Shown: positions 9,192-18,237 of the stretch, one piece after another
How the letters are laid out: each line of letters begins with the position of its first letter
How positions within the stretch are numbered: position 1 is the first letter of the stretch
NCBI GenBank assembly: GCA_013298765.1
Contig: JAAFJA010000014.1
Location: forward strand, 1 to 64,000
Direction of reading: 5' to 3'
DNA length: 64,000 nucleotides
Source: Betaproteobacteria bacterium
GTDB taxonomy: Bacteria; Pseudomonadota; Gammaproteobacteria; Burkholderiales; Casimicrobiaceae
Translations under genes and position numbers: made by a program
Notes under the pieces: generated by a model
Told to the model about the DNA's origin: nothing
Seen by the model: the letters and a program-made list of their open reading frames with translations, nothing else
Databases searched by the model: none

Positions 9192-9452
9192 TCAAATCAT
9201 CTCGCGGCCAATGGGTCGAGCGTCGACCCAAGCGCGCTCTTCCTCGCTCAGTGGCATCGACGGATCGCACTTTCCCAAAAGTTCACCGAGTGTGTAGCGC
9301 GGGGCTACGGGTTGAAGCTGGATTGAGCCGCTTTGCCCTGTGAGCGTAATCGACTGACCGACAGGCGTGCCGAGTGCCTCTAACAAAGCTGGCGGAATTC
9401 GAACGATCACGTCTTGACCTAGATTCTCTAGGCGTACCTTAAACTGCTTCAT
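9192..9452 (-). CDS. AbrB/MazE-like antitoxin
   Basis: An 86-residue protein starting at ATG 9452, preceded by a good ribosome-binding site (AAGGAGA about 6 bases upstream). The N-terminal 45 residues form a MazE-type swapped-hairpin domain (KVRLENLGQDVIVRIPPALLEALGTPVGQSITL). The C-terminal half, APRYTLGELLGKCDPSMPLSEEERAW, resembles the toxin-binding tail of MazE antitoxins (normally PKY.L.ELLA). No MazF follows. Instead the gene lies 23 bases downstream of a degenerate Fic-like gene, so it may be that protein's partner; this is inferred from position. Confidence 0.75.
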   Translation of the reverse strand: MKQFKVRLENLGQDVIVRIPPALLEALGTPVGQSITLTGQSGSIQLQPVAPRYTLGELLGKCDPSMPLSEEERAWVDARPIGREMI

Positions 9453-9475
9453 GCATTCTCCTTCGATGAACAGCA

Positions 9476-10255
9476 TTAGCGCACTTTGTCGAACGAGGTG
9501 CCGGGCGCACACAGCCCAGCGAGATATCCCATCATGGCGCTTCCGTCCCTAGTCTCGCGGAAGCGCTCAATTATCTCTTCGAAGTGTTGAACATCTGCCA
9601 AGGGGATGCTAATTGCGTCGATACCGTGCGACAAGAGCACACCATTCATCATAAATCGCGAAGTCGGCTGATTTGCTTCGACGAAGAAGCTTTGCACTGA
9701 GCTAAACAGAAAAAAGGCGACTGCGCGTTCGAAGGGAGAACAGACCTGCAGCGAGGTCGTACCTTCGTTGAAAATGCTGTTCAACACAGGTGCGCCCGAC
9801 AACCTTGGAGACGCCAAAGCGGCCGCACGCAGCTCGTCCGCTGAACTTGACTTAGAGTTCAGCTCGTATTGCTCGTCTCGGAATACGCTGTTGCCCTGCG
9901 AGGGCTGGCGCACCAGCAGACTGTTTATCTCGCAGAACACGGGTCGCGTGAGGCCAAAGTGGCCGCTGCGAACCATCGCAATGAGACGTTTTGTGCAACT
10001 CGCGAGACGAAGCACTTGCGCCTGAGTCGCGATCGAGTGTCCGCTCACGGATACTCCGTCGAGTAAGGTTTGTATCTCGGAAAACTTTAAGGCGAGGCCT
10101 TCAAGCAATGACGCCTCCCACACGAACTGCGACAGCGATTTGTGTACCTTGAAGCACACTAGCTCTACAGACTGAGCGGGAATGATTACGGGCAGCAGCG
10201 AACGATCCCAAGTGAATCCAAGGGTGTCAAAGAGAGCGTTTTCAGGCCGAGGCAT
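9476..10255 (-). CDS. Fic-family protein with degenerate active site
   Basis: A 259-residue protein. Residues about 45-150 match the helical N-terminal region of Fic proteins (ASLLEGLALKFSEIQTLLDGVSVSGHS, then FCEINSLLVR). The core helix FFLFSSVQSFFVEANQPTSR and the following FMMNGVLLSHGIDAISIP align with the Fic motif region HxFx(D/E)GN(G/K)RxxR and its downstream helix. Here the catalytic His position reads Ser (or Gln), the first Gly reads Ala, and the G/K-R pair reads Gln-Pro; only Glu, Asn and the last Arg remain. AMP transfer by the usual mechanism is therefore unlikely. It sits between a DUF2384 antitoxin gene (51 bases upstream) and a MazE-like gene (23 bases downstream). Confidence 0.7.
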   Translation of the reverse strand: MPRPENALFDTLGFTWDRSLLPVIIPAQSVELVCFKVHKSLSQFVWEASLLEGLALKFSEIQTLLDGVSVSGHSIATQAQVLRLASCTKRLIAMVRSGHFGLTRPVFCEINSLLVRQPSQGNSVFRDEQYELNSKSSSADELRAAALASPRLSGAPVLNSIFNEGTTSLQVCSPFERAVAFFLFSSVQSFFVEANQPTSRFMMNGVLLSHGIDAISIPLADVQHFEEIIERFRETRDGSAMMGYLAGLCAPGTSFDKVR

Positions 10256-10306
10256 TGATTAATCCAGTACGCACCTTCAGCGACAGCTAGAACGAAAGCC
10301 GATCAG

Positions 10307-10720
10307 TCACGCTGGCAAGCCGAAGCTGATCTTGTCGAGGGCTGCCATGGCCTGCTCAAAACCCGGTGTCGTGCGCGCCATCGCGAGTGGCTTTTCCGCG
10401 AAGAAAGCGTGTCTTTCTACCATCCACAACGCGGCGTCTTCGTCGCTCTCAAACACGTCTTTCGCTTTGGCGAACAACCGCTCGGCGCGATAGAGCTTGT
10501 CCGATAGCGCTGGCGAAAGGAGCGCACCGGAGGCAAGCTTTGCTGCGACAACCGATCGAGCAATGTCGAGTTCGTTTGTCAGCGTCAGACGAGAAATGCT
10601 TAGTGCAGCAGCGAGCTCATTGGTAGCGCTGGCCGGCACACCTTCGAGCACTGTCTTCTTGAGTTTGTCGTACTCATCCGTGCGTAGCGCTTTTCCTAAG
10701 TGGGTATGTCGAGTTTTCAT
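10307..10720 (-). CDS. DUF2384 (Xre/MbcA/ParS-type) antitoxin
   Basis: The 137-residue protein starting at ATG 10720 has an N-terminal helical DNA-binding region (about 25-60, ISRLTLTNELDIARS) and a C-terminal DUF2384 toxin-binding domain: LSPALSDKLYRAERLFAKAKDVFESDEDAALWM, ending EQAMAALDKISFGLPA. Members normally pair with RES-domain toxins that destroy NAD+. No RES gene is present; the next gene on the strand is the degenerate Fic-like protein. The frame is open to 10927, but those residues look non-coding and an AT-rich inverted repeat (10789-10815) lies there. Confidence 0.82.
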   Translation of the reverse strand: MKTRHTHLGKALRTDEYDKLKKTVLEGVPASATNELAAALSISRLTLTNELDIARSVVAAKLASGALLSPALSDKLYRAERLFAKAKDVFESDEDAALWMVERHAFFAEKPLAMARTTPGFEQAMAALDKISFGLPA

Positions 10721-10788
10721 GCGGACTGAAGGGAAATGAGTCGGCTTTGCGACGGAGCTTCTAGCCACCTGGGCAACGCCAAACTTAC

Positions 10789-10815
10789 GCGTTAAAAAAA
10801 TATAACAATTAACGC
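10789..10815. promoter_or_regulatory. AT-rich inverted repeat upstream of the DUF2384 gene (candidate operator)
   Basis: GCGTTAA at 10789-10795 and TTAACGC at 10809-10815 form perfect 7-base arms around a 13-base AT-only-like spacer. It lies 69 bases upstream of the antitoxin start, in an AT-rich patch suited to a promoter. DUF2384 antitoxins usually repress their own operon, so this is the best operator candidate. Confidence 0.5.
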
Positions 10816-11850
10816 TTAACTTTGAATATTGCGCAAACCTGGTGCGAGTACTCGAGATCACATCAGACCAAGAATGATCGATAAAGCGAGATCGACCCAT
10901 AGCAGCCAGTGAAGGCCAGGAATTCAACGTCCGCAGCGAGTTGAAATTTCCGGTTTAGCTTTGCAACTGAACGCACACGTTGACCAATCGCTGGCGCCGT
11001 CTCAAATCGCCACCGCCGACACAACACAAAATAAACCGAATGCTCCAGAAGATAAAGCGCACACGCTCGATCGACAATCTTCCGGCGGGAGATCATGTCG
11101 CAGGACTGCTCCGGCGCGCATAACCTGAAACTGAGGGTTACCGATTCGCGGTTCAACTCGGCTGCAGTGGTAACCTAAGTGTTTTCGGGGTGCAGTCTGG
11201 GCGAAACATCGGCCACCAACACGCTCCCCATGATTCGTCACCCAACGCGCGGTTACCACTTGGGAATCGATGCACCTGAGCTAGCAACCGCGACAATCCA
11301 CTTTACCCGTGTTCTGAAGCGCCCAAGTTTTCACAAAGGCTGCACTGTAACCACGATGGATCGATCTGGCATCGTCCTATCGACGAGGAACGAAGCATGT
11401 ATGCCATCCTCGCGCACCGGCAGCATCGTGTGCGGCCACGTAAAGTTGCAGAAACCACTCACTTCAACGGGTAGGATTTCATCAGAGTTATGCGGGTGGC
11501 TTACACGTCTGATACTTTCTCTGTTACAACTTCTCAGTAGAACGGAAAATAAGTCGTTGGTTGTTGGAATCGGGGGATGCAACTGGAATCTATTTCGCTT
11601 ATCCGGCTGAACGCAGCGTCGTTTGCGGTGCGTCACGCGTTTCGTGTTTCCGTTACTGCCCACGTGCGCCGCTGGGTGCCTTCGTTGCTTTGATATGCGA
11701 CTCGTGTCACGCCCCATCCAGCCAACAACGCGTGCGTGTGCAGGGCTGGCCACTGTCTCGCTAAGGCAAACGCCGCGCCACAATTTCGTCACTGGGCTGT
11801 ATTTGAATTGACACAGTAAATCCTTTCGCCAACGGACAAGCGCCACTCAC
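10816..11850. other. About 1.0 kb without a convincing gene
   Basis: Open frames exist on both strands (for example 11331-11846 minus), but their products are rich in Arg, Cys and His with no domain-like hydrophobic pattern, and they overlap each other as random frames do. I see no transposase remnant, repeat or hairpin terminator. It probably marks a boundary between two modules of accessory DNA. Confidence 0.5.
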
Positions 11851-12651
11851 ATGCCATTTATTTGCGTCCCATCAGAAAAATTAGCCATTGCTACCGGTAT
11901 CCTGTCGCTTTACGGGTTAATCTGCGCGCCGATAAGCGCCCAAACCCGCCCGCTCAATGACACCGGGATCACGTTCTGCAGCGGCGCAGACTATGTCAAC
12001 AACACCCCGTGCCTAGCGACCGATCCCACCGGTCAAGATAAAAACTACGGGCGAGATGCGGCGGCTCTCGCTGGCACGCTCACCAAAGTGGGCGGCAGCG
12101 GCGGAACCAACGGGTTCGACTTCACTAAGATCGCAAACAGCGGAATGCAGCTTGCCGCGTCCGCAGCACTCGGAACGGGCGCTGGCGAATGGGCCTGCAC
12201 CCGCGATAACGTCACCGGCTTGATCTGGGAAGTCAAAACTAACAGCGGCTTGCGCAGTCAAGCCCACACGTACACTTGGTTCAAGACCGGCAGCCCTGAC
12301 GGTAACAACGGGACAGCAAGCGGCGGTAGCTGCGCAACGGCCGGCCGCTGCGACATCGAAAAGTATGCCGCCGACGTAAATGCCACCTTGCTATGCGGTT
12401 ATTCAGATTGGCGCATACCAACGGTGAAAGAGCTTGAAGGCATCGCTGATCTGGGCAGGTCGAATCCAGCGATTGATCCAAGCTATTTTCCGAATACGCC
12501 CAGCTCGCGCGCGTGGTCCGGTTCGCCGTTCGCCAACCTTTTAGCAGCCCCGCGGGGGGCCGCGTGGGCCGTAAAATTCAACGACGGTGATGCCAGTGGC
12601 CTTAACCGGGATTATGCAGGTTCTGTTCGCTTAGTGCGCGGTGGGCAGTGA
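11851..12651 (+). CDS. Secreted DUF1566 (Lcl C-terminal-like) protein
   Basis: A 266-residue protein with a signal peptide (hydrophobic about 12-27, cleavage after ISAQ near 31). The C-terminal 150 residues are a DUF1566 domain: VTGLIWEVKT, the tryptophan-rich HTYTW, then LCGYSDWRIPTVKELEGIADLG, WSGSPF and finally SVRLVRGGQ, all in the canonical order. The family is found in secreted or surface adhesins related to the Legionella collagen-like protein C-terminus. The region before it (residues 32-110) contains NDTGITFCSG, also usual in this family. A second DUF1566 protein follows downstream. Confidence 0.8.
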   Translation: MPFICVPSEKLAIATGILSLYGLICAPISAQTRPLNDTGITFCSGADYVNNTPCLATDPTGQDKNYGRDAAALAGTLTKVGGSGGTNGFDFTKIANSGMQLAASAALGTGAGEWACTRDNVTGLIWEVKTNSGLRSQAHTYTWFKTGSPDGNNGTASGGSCATAGRCDIEKYAADVNATLLCGYSDWRIPTVKELEGIADLGRSNPAIDPSYFPNTPSSRAWSGSPFANLLAAPRGAAWAVKFNDGDASGLNRDYAGSVRLVRGGQ

Positions 12652-13187
12652 TTTGATATTTTGTTCGTTCAAATCGTGCAGTAATCCGTGCAAAGCAACT
12701 TTATCGACCTAAGCCCAACCATCAACAGCTGCCGGTGTGGCGCGATGGGAACCGAGTGTAATTGGAGGTTGAACTTGCGATGCGAACATTTCCGCGCCAT
12801 CACAAATTTGCGCTGTTCGCGGAGCTGCGCAAGTAAGAAACGCGCATCTGCCAAATGATCGCGCGCGCCGCTCAGCAGTCCGATGAAGTGTTGCGCATAG
12901 CGGCGGTCAACGACTTCGTGTGGTGGGCAGAAGTTTTCGAGTTAAGCGTCGCACTGTGTAAACAGAGTGCGGGGGGCAAACGGGCAACGACCGTGGCGGA
13001 TGCATTTGCGCAAGCTGGAGCGGTCTCGATGAAACAAGAAGCACGTCTATGCCCATTTGCCGTCGGCCTGGTTGAAGGTGGCGGAGTTCTGTCCGGGTCG
13101 CGCTGCAGCTACGTGCGCACCATGCCCTTTCAACGTACCTTTCTGCGCCGGTGCCGTGCCGACCGCCTAACCCGCCTACACGACTCA
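12652..13187. other. Gene-free stretch upstream of the large secreted protein
   Basis: The downstream reading frame is open back to 12855, but the codons before 13188 encode a Cys- and Arg-rich stretch lacking homology, and the signal peptide begins after 13206. I see no other gene here. The promoter of the large gene presumably lies in this interval. Confidence 0.5.
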
Positions 13188-16100
13188 ATGAACCTAAGCA
13201 CCCCCATGACCGCAAGTCCTGTGTACCAGCGCCAGTGGCGCATCGCCACATTTCGCCGATGGCTGCAATCCATCGCCCTCTGCCTGGGCCTCACTAGCTC
13301 GCTTGCTGGGGCAGTTATATGCTCGAATAATCTGCCGCCTTCGAACCCCGACATCATCTACACCCCGCAATCGCTAAGCGGTGTGCCTGTAGTGACAGAT
13401 ACGCGGACCGGCTTAATGTGGAAGCGGGACGCTGAGGCCGGCAAATTCACGTGGAAGGCCGCTTTGGCGCGCGCTGAGGCGGCTACTGATGCCGGCTTTT
13501 ACGATTGGCGCTTGCCCAACTTGAAAGAGCTGCGCAGTTTGATTGAAGAGTGCCAATTCAATCCGAGTATCAACACTACCTTGTTTCCAGGCCCGACTAT
13601 CGCGTTGACGTGGTCTAGTTCGCCGACGGCCGCTTTCTCGAACGGCGCGTGGAGCGTGGGTTTCACCGACGGCGCAGTCTTTGGCGCCAATCCTATTAAT
13701 GAGTTTTCTGTTCGCCTCGTGAGGGACGGAGAGCCTTTTTTGTTGCTGGCAAATGTATTACCCGCATCGAACTCAACCGAGATGCGCGTGATGCGGGGCG
13801 GGCAAGGGCATCGATGGTTTCAGTTGTTGAGTGGGGGTTCACCGCTGCCTGGCGCTGTGGTCCAGTATCGATATGCCCTTGCGAACGAGGTGGCCACTGC
13901 GACGCCTCGGTCAGTGACCGCTGATGGGTCCGGGTTGATCGTGGTGTCCACGCCCCCTCTCAATTCAGCATCCTTGGGGTTCCCCGTTTTAATGGGGCAG
14001 AGTCTCAATTTCGTGCTCGTAATTGATCAAGTCAGCGTCGGCAGCAACGTGGTAACCAGTCCCTTTGCGCCGCAGCCGTTCACTTACACGGTGGCTGCAC
14101 GAGCGTTCGAGCAGGAATGGAACGTCGGCATTAAAGCCGGGCTCGATGTCAGCATCGAGGCGCAACTAGGCGCAGGCGCGCGCATTCAGGGTCTGGGCGC
14201 ACGGGCGCGTGCCGGATACAAATTGAGCGCAGGTGGTGAGCTTGGACATACGTTCGGGTGGGCACGCCAGGTGAGCGACTATGGCGATTTTTGGGATAAA
14301 GCAAAGCGCCATTCACTGTCTGCTGATCCGTGGTCGATTAACCAATCGTTTGATGCCGAGTTAACTGCGAGAATCAAGGCTGACGCCGAAGTGGGCGCTG
14401 GTTTTGGCGTGGGAAGTCCGCAGCTTTATGCGGGGATAGGCGCAGGCGTGGAGCTGAGTGTTTCCAGCACAGAAAGCGCTTTGTACGCCTATCCAACGCT
14501 GCTTGCGCCCCAAGGCACAGGCGCTTGTTTAATGGGATTTGCGACGCTTTTGTCGGCGCCGACTCAGCCTGGTTTCATTAGGAACAGCTTGAGCTCATCG
14601 GTATGCGGACAACCGCTCGCGAGTGCGCTAAGGGTTCAGACCAAAAAATTGGCTGTGTCCGCCAGTTTGAATGCGGGTGGTCTCGTATCGACGAGAAGTC
14701 TGACAAGATCATCCGCGGACCCGGGAGTGAACTTCGGCCAGCATTTGGCGTTTGCAGGTGTTCAGGGTGAGGTGGGGGGCGTGACCGAGTCCAGCCGCAA
14801 TTTGCAAACCGGCACGGGCACGATTACGAAGACGTTGTTCGCAAAAGGTTCGTCTGGCCTTCAACTGGTGTCGCTGTCCGAAATGCGGAGCAAAGCGACC
14901 CCTTTCGCAACAATCTTAAAGCCCCTCGAGGTGGGCTTGAATGCGTCGAAGCCTGGGGAGTATCGGTCCAGCACCATGTACCTAGACGCATTTAACTATG
15001 ACGCATTTGGCTTTCCGGTAGCGGTTGAGTTCGCGGTGACCAGCGGTAAAGTAGTTACGAGCGAGCCGAGTTTTGAAGCCGTTTCACTTGCTAACGAAAC
15101 AACGGTGGAGGAGTCTACCGTCGTGCACTCGCGCAGTGAGGTGGATGCCATCGCACTGGACGGTCGCTGGAACGTAGGTGATATCGAGTTCAGTCGGTCG
15201 CCTGTGGTGTCGCGCGTTGAACAAGCACTGACACCCGGCCCGGTGCTGGGCGGCGGATTTAGTGTGCCGCCTGGCTACTATATTGAGCGATCAGGCACTA
15301 CACCCACGGCAGACTTTGCGCTGGAATTTGAGGGCGCGCTTGGCGTCGGCTTGGGTGTAGCGGTCGCTCTATCGGCCGAGACAATTACCAATTCACTGAC
15401 CGAGCGTGGACAGGTGGCGCAATTTACCGGCCCCAACGCGCAACCGCGCTATGCGCCTTTCGCGCTTGAGACCTACCAGGCTGATGCCGAGATCACCGAC
15501 CAACTGATCGCTGCAACGGCGATTCGCGACAAGATGCGCGACGCGCTCAGTACCTGGGTGAGCGATCAAGTATTTGCAGTGGGCGAGGCCATCGGGACGG
15601 GTGCCCAAATCATCCGGAATGGGGTGAGCTCTGTGACAACTCCCCTAGGGACAGCGCTGACTAACGGCTGGCGCATTGTGTTCACCCGCGAAAGGCCGAG
15701 CAGCCAGGCGAACAATGCCGCGTTTGGAGCACTCAAGTTGCCCGCAATGGCTGGGGTTTCAGCGTCGGCTAAGGTGGTGGGGCAGGTTCATTTCTTAAAT
15801 CTGTTGAGCCCGACCAACGAAGATATAGACGCGTTTCCTGAGCCTTTTCAACTGAAGATTGGCGGCGTGACTGCTGCGCTCGTTGAAGCGGGATTGACGA
15901 GTGCCGACGCTGCCGCGGTCCGCTTGGTTCGCGTCGATCGCGCGAGCCAGAGGCCGGTGTTGGTGATGGGTGTATACAACGCCGTTGATGATGTTTTCAG
16001 CGCGAGCGTTCAGCGTCGCGGTGCCTACTTCCTAGTGGTTGATCGTGATGCGCCCGTATTGACCTCGTTTTTGATCTCAACGGCGCAGCAGTCGCCAAAG

Positions 16101-16775
16101 CTTGTGAAGCTGTTGGGTCGGTTTGATCCGCTAGATTCCACCGGCATTGACGTGGCAACGTTTAGCGTGACTGTGGACGGGGTCGAGCGAGCAGTTGTGG
16201 TGGGACCACAAGCAAACTTGAACTCGATGACCGGTGAGTTCGTTTTGCTCGTTGGCAATGGCACGCTGCTAACGGGTGGACCAACGAGGGTGCAAATTGC
16301 ACTTCGCGACGGCGCGGGCAATCTGTTTTCGGTCGGCTATTGCGCCCATGCAGCAGGCGGAGCCTTTACGCTTGAAGCGAGCAACGCAAGCACCTGCGCG
16401 GCGCTTGCCGTGGGTTCGCTCAACATCACGGGCGCGGCAAGCGGCGATCGAACGGTTGACGCTGTGCTTTTGATGCGTTACCTACTAGGCTTTCGCGGCA
16501 GCGCACTCATCCAAGGCCTAACGCTTAGCGGATCGCGAACGCTCGCCTCAGACATCGAAGCCTATATCGGTAATGCCGCGCTGTTTGACGTATTGGCCCG
16601 GCAAAACAGCGGCGCGCCGCGTGCGCAGATAGACGGGCTTATTTTGCTTCGCTTGGTTCAAGGGGTTACCGATAGTGGCTTGCTCGGTGGCATTGAGCTG
16701 CCACCGGAGGCACAGCTTACGGTGGCGGCTGATATTCGCGCGTACGTCAATCGCAGGATGGGCACGAGTTTTTAA
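13188..16775 (+). CDS. Large secreted protein: DUF1566 domain plus dockerin-like C-terminus
   Basis: Starting at ATG 13188 (or 13206) gives about 1195 residues. A signal peptide (FRRWLQSIALCLGLTSSLAGA) follows the start. A DUF1566 domain comes next: DTRTGLMWKRD, then FYDWRLPNLKELRSLIEEC, WSSSP and SVRLVRDGE. The long middle part has Gly/Ala-rich stretches (about residues 300-390, for example AGARIQGLGARARAGY) and beta-sandwich-like segments. The last 110 residues hold a dockerin-like pair: TVDAVLLMRYLLGFRG and AQIDGLILLRLVQG, close to the segment in the 446-1213 protein. The first half-loop lacks a full DxDxDG, so calcium binding there is uncertain. Likely surface-exposed; partner unknown. 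Confidence 0.75.
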   Translation: MNLSTPMTASPVYQRQWRIATFRRWLQSIALCLGLTSSLAGAVICSNNLPPSNPDIIYTPQSLSGVPVVTDTRTGLMWKRDAEAGKFTWKAALARAEAATDAGFYDWRLPNLKELRSLIEECQFNPSINTTLFPGPTIALTWSSSPTAAFSNGAWSVGFTDGAVFGANPINEFSVRLVRDGEPFLLLANVLPASNSTEMRVMRGGQGHRWFQLLSGGSPLPGAVVQYRYALANEVATATPRSVTADGSGLIVVSTPPLNSASLGFPVLMGQSLNFVLVIDQVSVGSNVVTSPFAPQPFTYTVAARAFEQEWNVGIKAGLDVSIEAQLGAGARIQGLGARARAGYKLSAGGELGHTFGWARQVSDYGDFWDKAKRHSLSADPWSINQSFDAELTARIKADAEVGAGFGVGSPQLYAGIGAGVELSVSSTESALYAYPTLLAPQGTGACLMGFATLLSAPTQPGFIRNSLSSSVCGQPLASALRVQTKKLAVSASLNAGGLVSTRSLTRSSADPGVNFGQHLAFAGVQGEVGGVTESSRNLQTGTGTITKTLFAKGSSGLQLVSLSEMRSKATPFATILKPLEVGLNASKPGEYRSSTMYLDAFNYDAFGFPVAVEFAVTSGKVVTSEPSFEAVSLANETTVEESTVVHSRSEVDAIALDGRWNVGDIEFSRSPVVSRVEQALTPGPVLGGGFSVPPGYYIERSGTTPTADFALEFEGALGVGLGVAVALSAETITNSLTERGQVAQFTGPNAQPRYAPFALETYQADAEITDQLIAATAIRDKMRDALSTWVSDQVFAVGEAIGTGAQIIRNGVSSVTTPLGTALTNGWRIVFTRERPSSQANNAAFGALKLPAMAGVSASAKVVGQVHFLNLLSPTNEDIDAFPEPFQLKIGGVTAALVEAGLTSADAAAVRLVRVDRASQRPVLVMGVYNAVDDVFSASVQRRGAYFLVVDRDAPVLTSFLISTAQQSPKLVKLLGRFDPLDSTGIDVATFSVTVDGVERAVVVGPQANLNSMTGEFVLLVGNGTLLTGGPTRVQIALRDGAGNLFSVGYCAHAAGGAFTLEASNASTCAALAVGSLNITGAASGDRTVDAVLLMRYLLGFRGSALIQGLTLSGSRTLASDIEAYIGNAALFDVLARQNSGAPRAQIDGLILLRLVQGVTDSGLLGGIELPPEAQLTVAADIRAYVNRRMGTSF

Positions 16776-17219
16776 TTGCGGCGATTGTGGTTGCGGGTTC
16801 ACTTGCGTCGTTGGATGCGCTTTCTTGGCCAGCGAACACGCTTTGTCGGCTTGCGCTGGCGCCCAAGGTCAGCACGATGCGGCTGAGCTGACCTAGCTTC
16901 AATCGCCTCGGAAACCGCCAAGAGTTGCATGTCGAAACATATTATCCGCAATCAGCGAAGTAAGCCGCACCATGTTATTCAGTTTAGTGAGGTTGGGGGA
17001 AGCCGCTTGCTCGTTGTGTGTTCTTCGTGCAAGGTTCCAACGTCGGCTTTCCGCCGATAGCGAGCGCTCGTTCTCGCGCTAAGCGTCATCAGGAAATCCT
17101 CCGCGAACTTGAGCGAAGACGTTTGCCAATACTGCTAACGTTTGAATTTCCGTTACGCTTGACTTTGAACTTTACGGATGTAAGTTGTTGATTTTGTTAA
17201 TCGCGACTCTCGTGAAACT
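16776..17219. other. Gene-free stretch
   Basis: No frame in this interval looks coding. The last 120 bases before 17220 are AT-richer and could hold a promoter for the genes that follow. No repeat or transposon end was recognised, although this is one plausible boundary between the secreted-protein block and the five-gene system. Confidence 0.4.
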
Positions 17220-18035
17220 ATGGTGCTGCCCACCGGTGGCGATATGCCTCAGAAGACATTTCTCGTCTACCAATTGCGGTCGTGCTCGCACCGGTTTCCA
17301 TTCAAGTCGCTGAGATATCGTGCGTCAGGGGCGAGATGTGGCCCTGCACGCGGCGACGCGACGGCGGCCATATCTCAAGTATCGCAAGTGCGCAGAAGCG
17401 CGCCCGATTCACACGATCAACAGCTCGTTGAACGTGAGGCGACGAACAAGCTTACTGGGGCAGCGAAACAAGTGCGATCGCCGGTCAGGTTTCCGGACTT
17501 GATACGCAAATTCGTTCGCAAAGAGGCAGCGGAAATCGCGATTGAAGAAGCCGCGCCAATCAACGCTTCAGCCGGCCAAGCGGTACAGGAAGTGTCACTT
17601 GGTGATTCTGGCGCTGACAACCGAGTACGATCAGTCGACTTGAGTGTCGTTATGGATCCTAGTGACCCGTTGCATCGGGTCCCACCGAATTTTCTGCGCG
17701 AAGTATCGGTAGAGTTGTCAACTATGCGCGAGGTCAAAATCGCGCTGTTGACGCGCAGTGACGACGACGGTTGGACGATTCCCGCGCCTATTGTTGCGGA
17801 CGATGACGGGGTTATTGAGCCGCGATTGTTCACGAGCGACAGCTCTGGCCAGATGCCGCGCCTGCGCCGCCTTGCGGCGTTTGCGGCGACTTACAACGAT
17901 GATTCGGTGTCCATTGTGGTCGTTGAGTGCGCGCAGCCGTGGTGGAAGTTATACGGACCAGCGGTCGACAACGAAGCCCACCAGCGCCTTCTTCAGATTG
18001 GCGCGATGGATTTTGCAACTGGCCAATCCAGCTAG
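17220..18035 (+). CDS. Hypothetical protein upstream of the five-gene system
   Basis: The frame encodes 271 residues, but the first 70 are Arg/Ser-rich and unconvincing; coding character is clearer from about residue 85 on (VRSPVRFPDLIRKFVRKEAAEIAIEE). A later ATG at 17652 would give a 127-residue protein starting MDPSDPLHRVPPNFLREV. The C-terminal part has alternating strands (VKIALLTRSDDDGWTIPAP, VSIVVVECAQPWWK). No motif is recognised. It is co-directional with the SIS-HAD gene but separated by about 200 bases, so membership of that operon is unclear. Confidence 0.4.
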   Translation: MVLPTGGDMPQKTFLVYQLRSCSHRFPFKSLRYRASGARCGPARGDATAAISQVSQVRRSAPDSHDQQLVEREATNKLTGAAKQVRSPVRFPDLIRKFVRKEAAEIAIEEAAPINASAGQAVQEVSLGDSGADNRVRSVDLSVVMDPSDPLHRVPPNFLREVSVELSTMREVKIALLTRSDDDGWTIPAPIVADDDGVIEPRLFTSDSSGQMPRLRRLAAFAATYNDDSVSIVVVECAQPWWKLYGPAVDNEAHQRLLQIGAMDFATGQSS

Positions 18036-18237
18036 GATGCGCGAGTAGTCGACATCATTTTGTGGGTCTTTTCTCAAGATGCCTAGCTGGTGAAGTAAAT
18101 CATTCGACTGGACGTTCGTTAGCAACCTCCGATCCGCCGCGGTAGCGCAGAAGGAAGAGTTACCATATCGAAGTATCGGGCGACTAGTCCACGCAAACTG
18201 GTTGGAGTACTTCAAGTGAAAAGCAAACGGGATTAGA

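Noticed and set aside
9476-10255. Gene next to the DUF2384 antitoxin as a RES toxin
   Set aside because: The sequence aligns with Fic-family helices, not with the RES fold; the RES Arg/Tyr/Glu residues are absent.
11331-11846. Minus-strand open frame of 171 codons
   Set aside because: Composition is Arg/Cys/His-rich without domain character and it overlaps other random frames; treated as non-coding.
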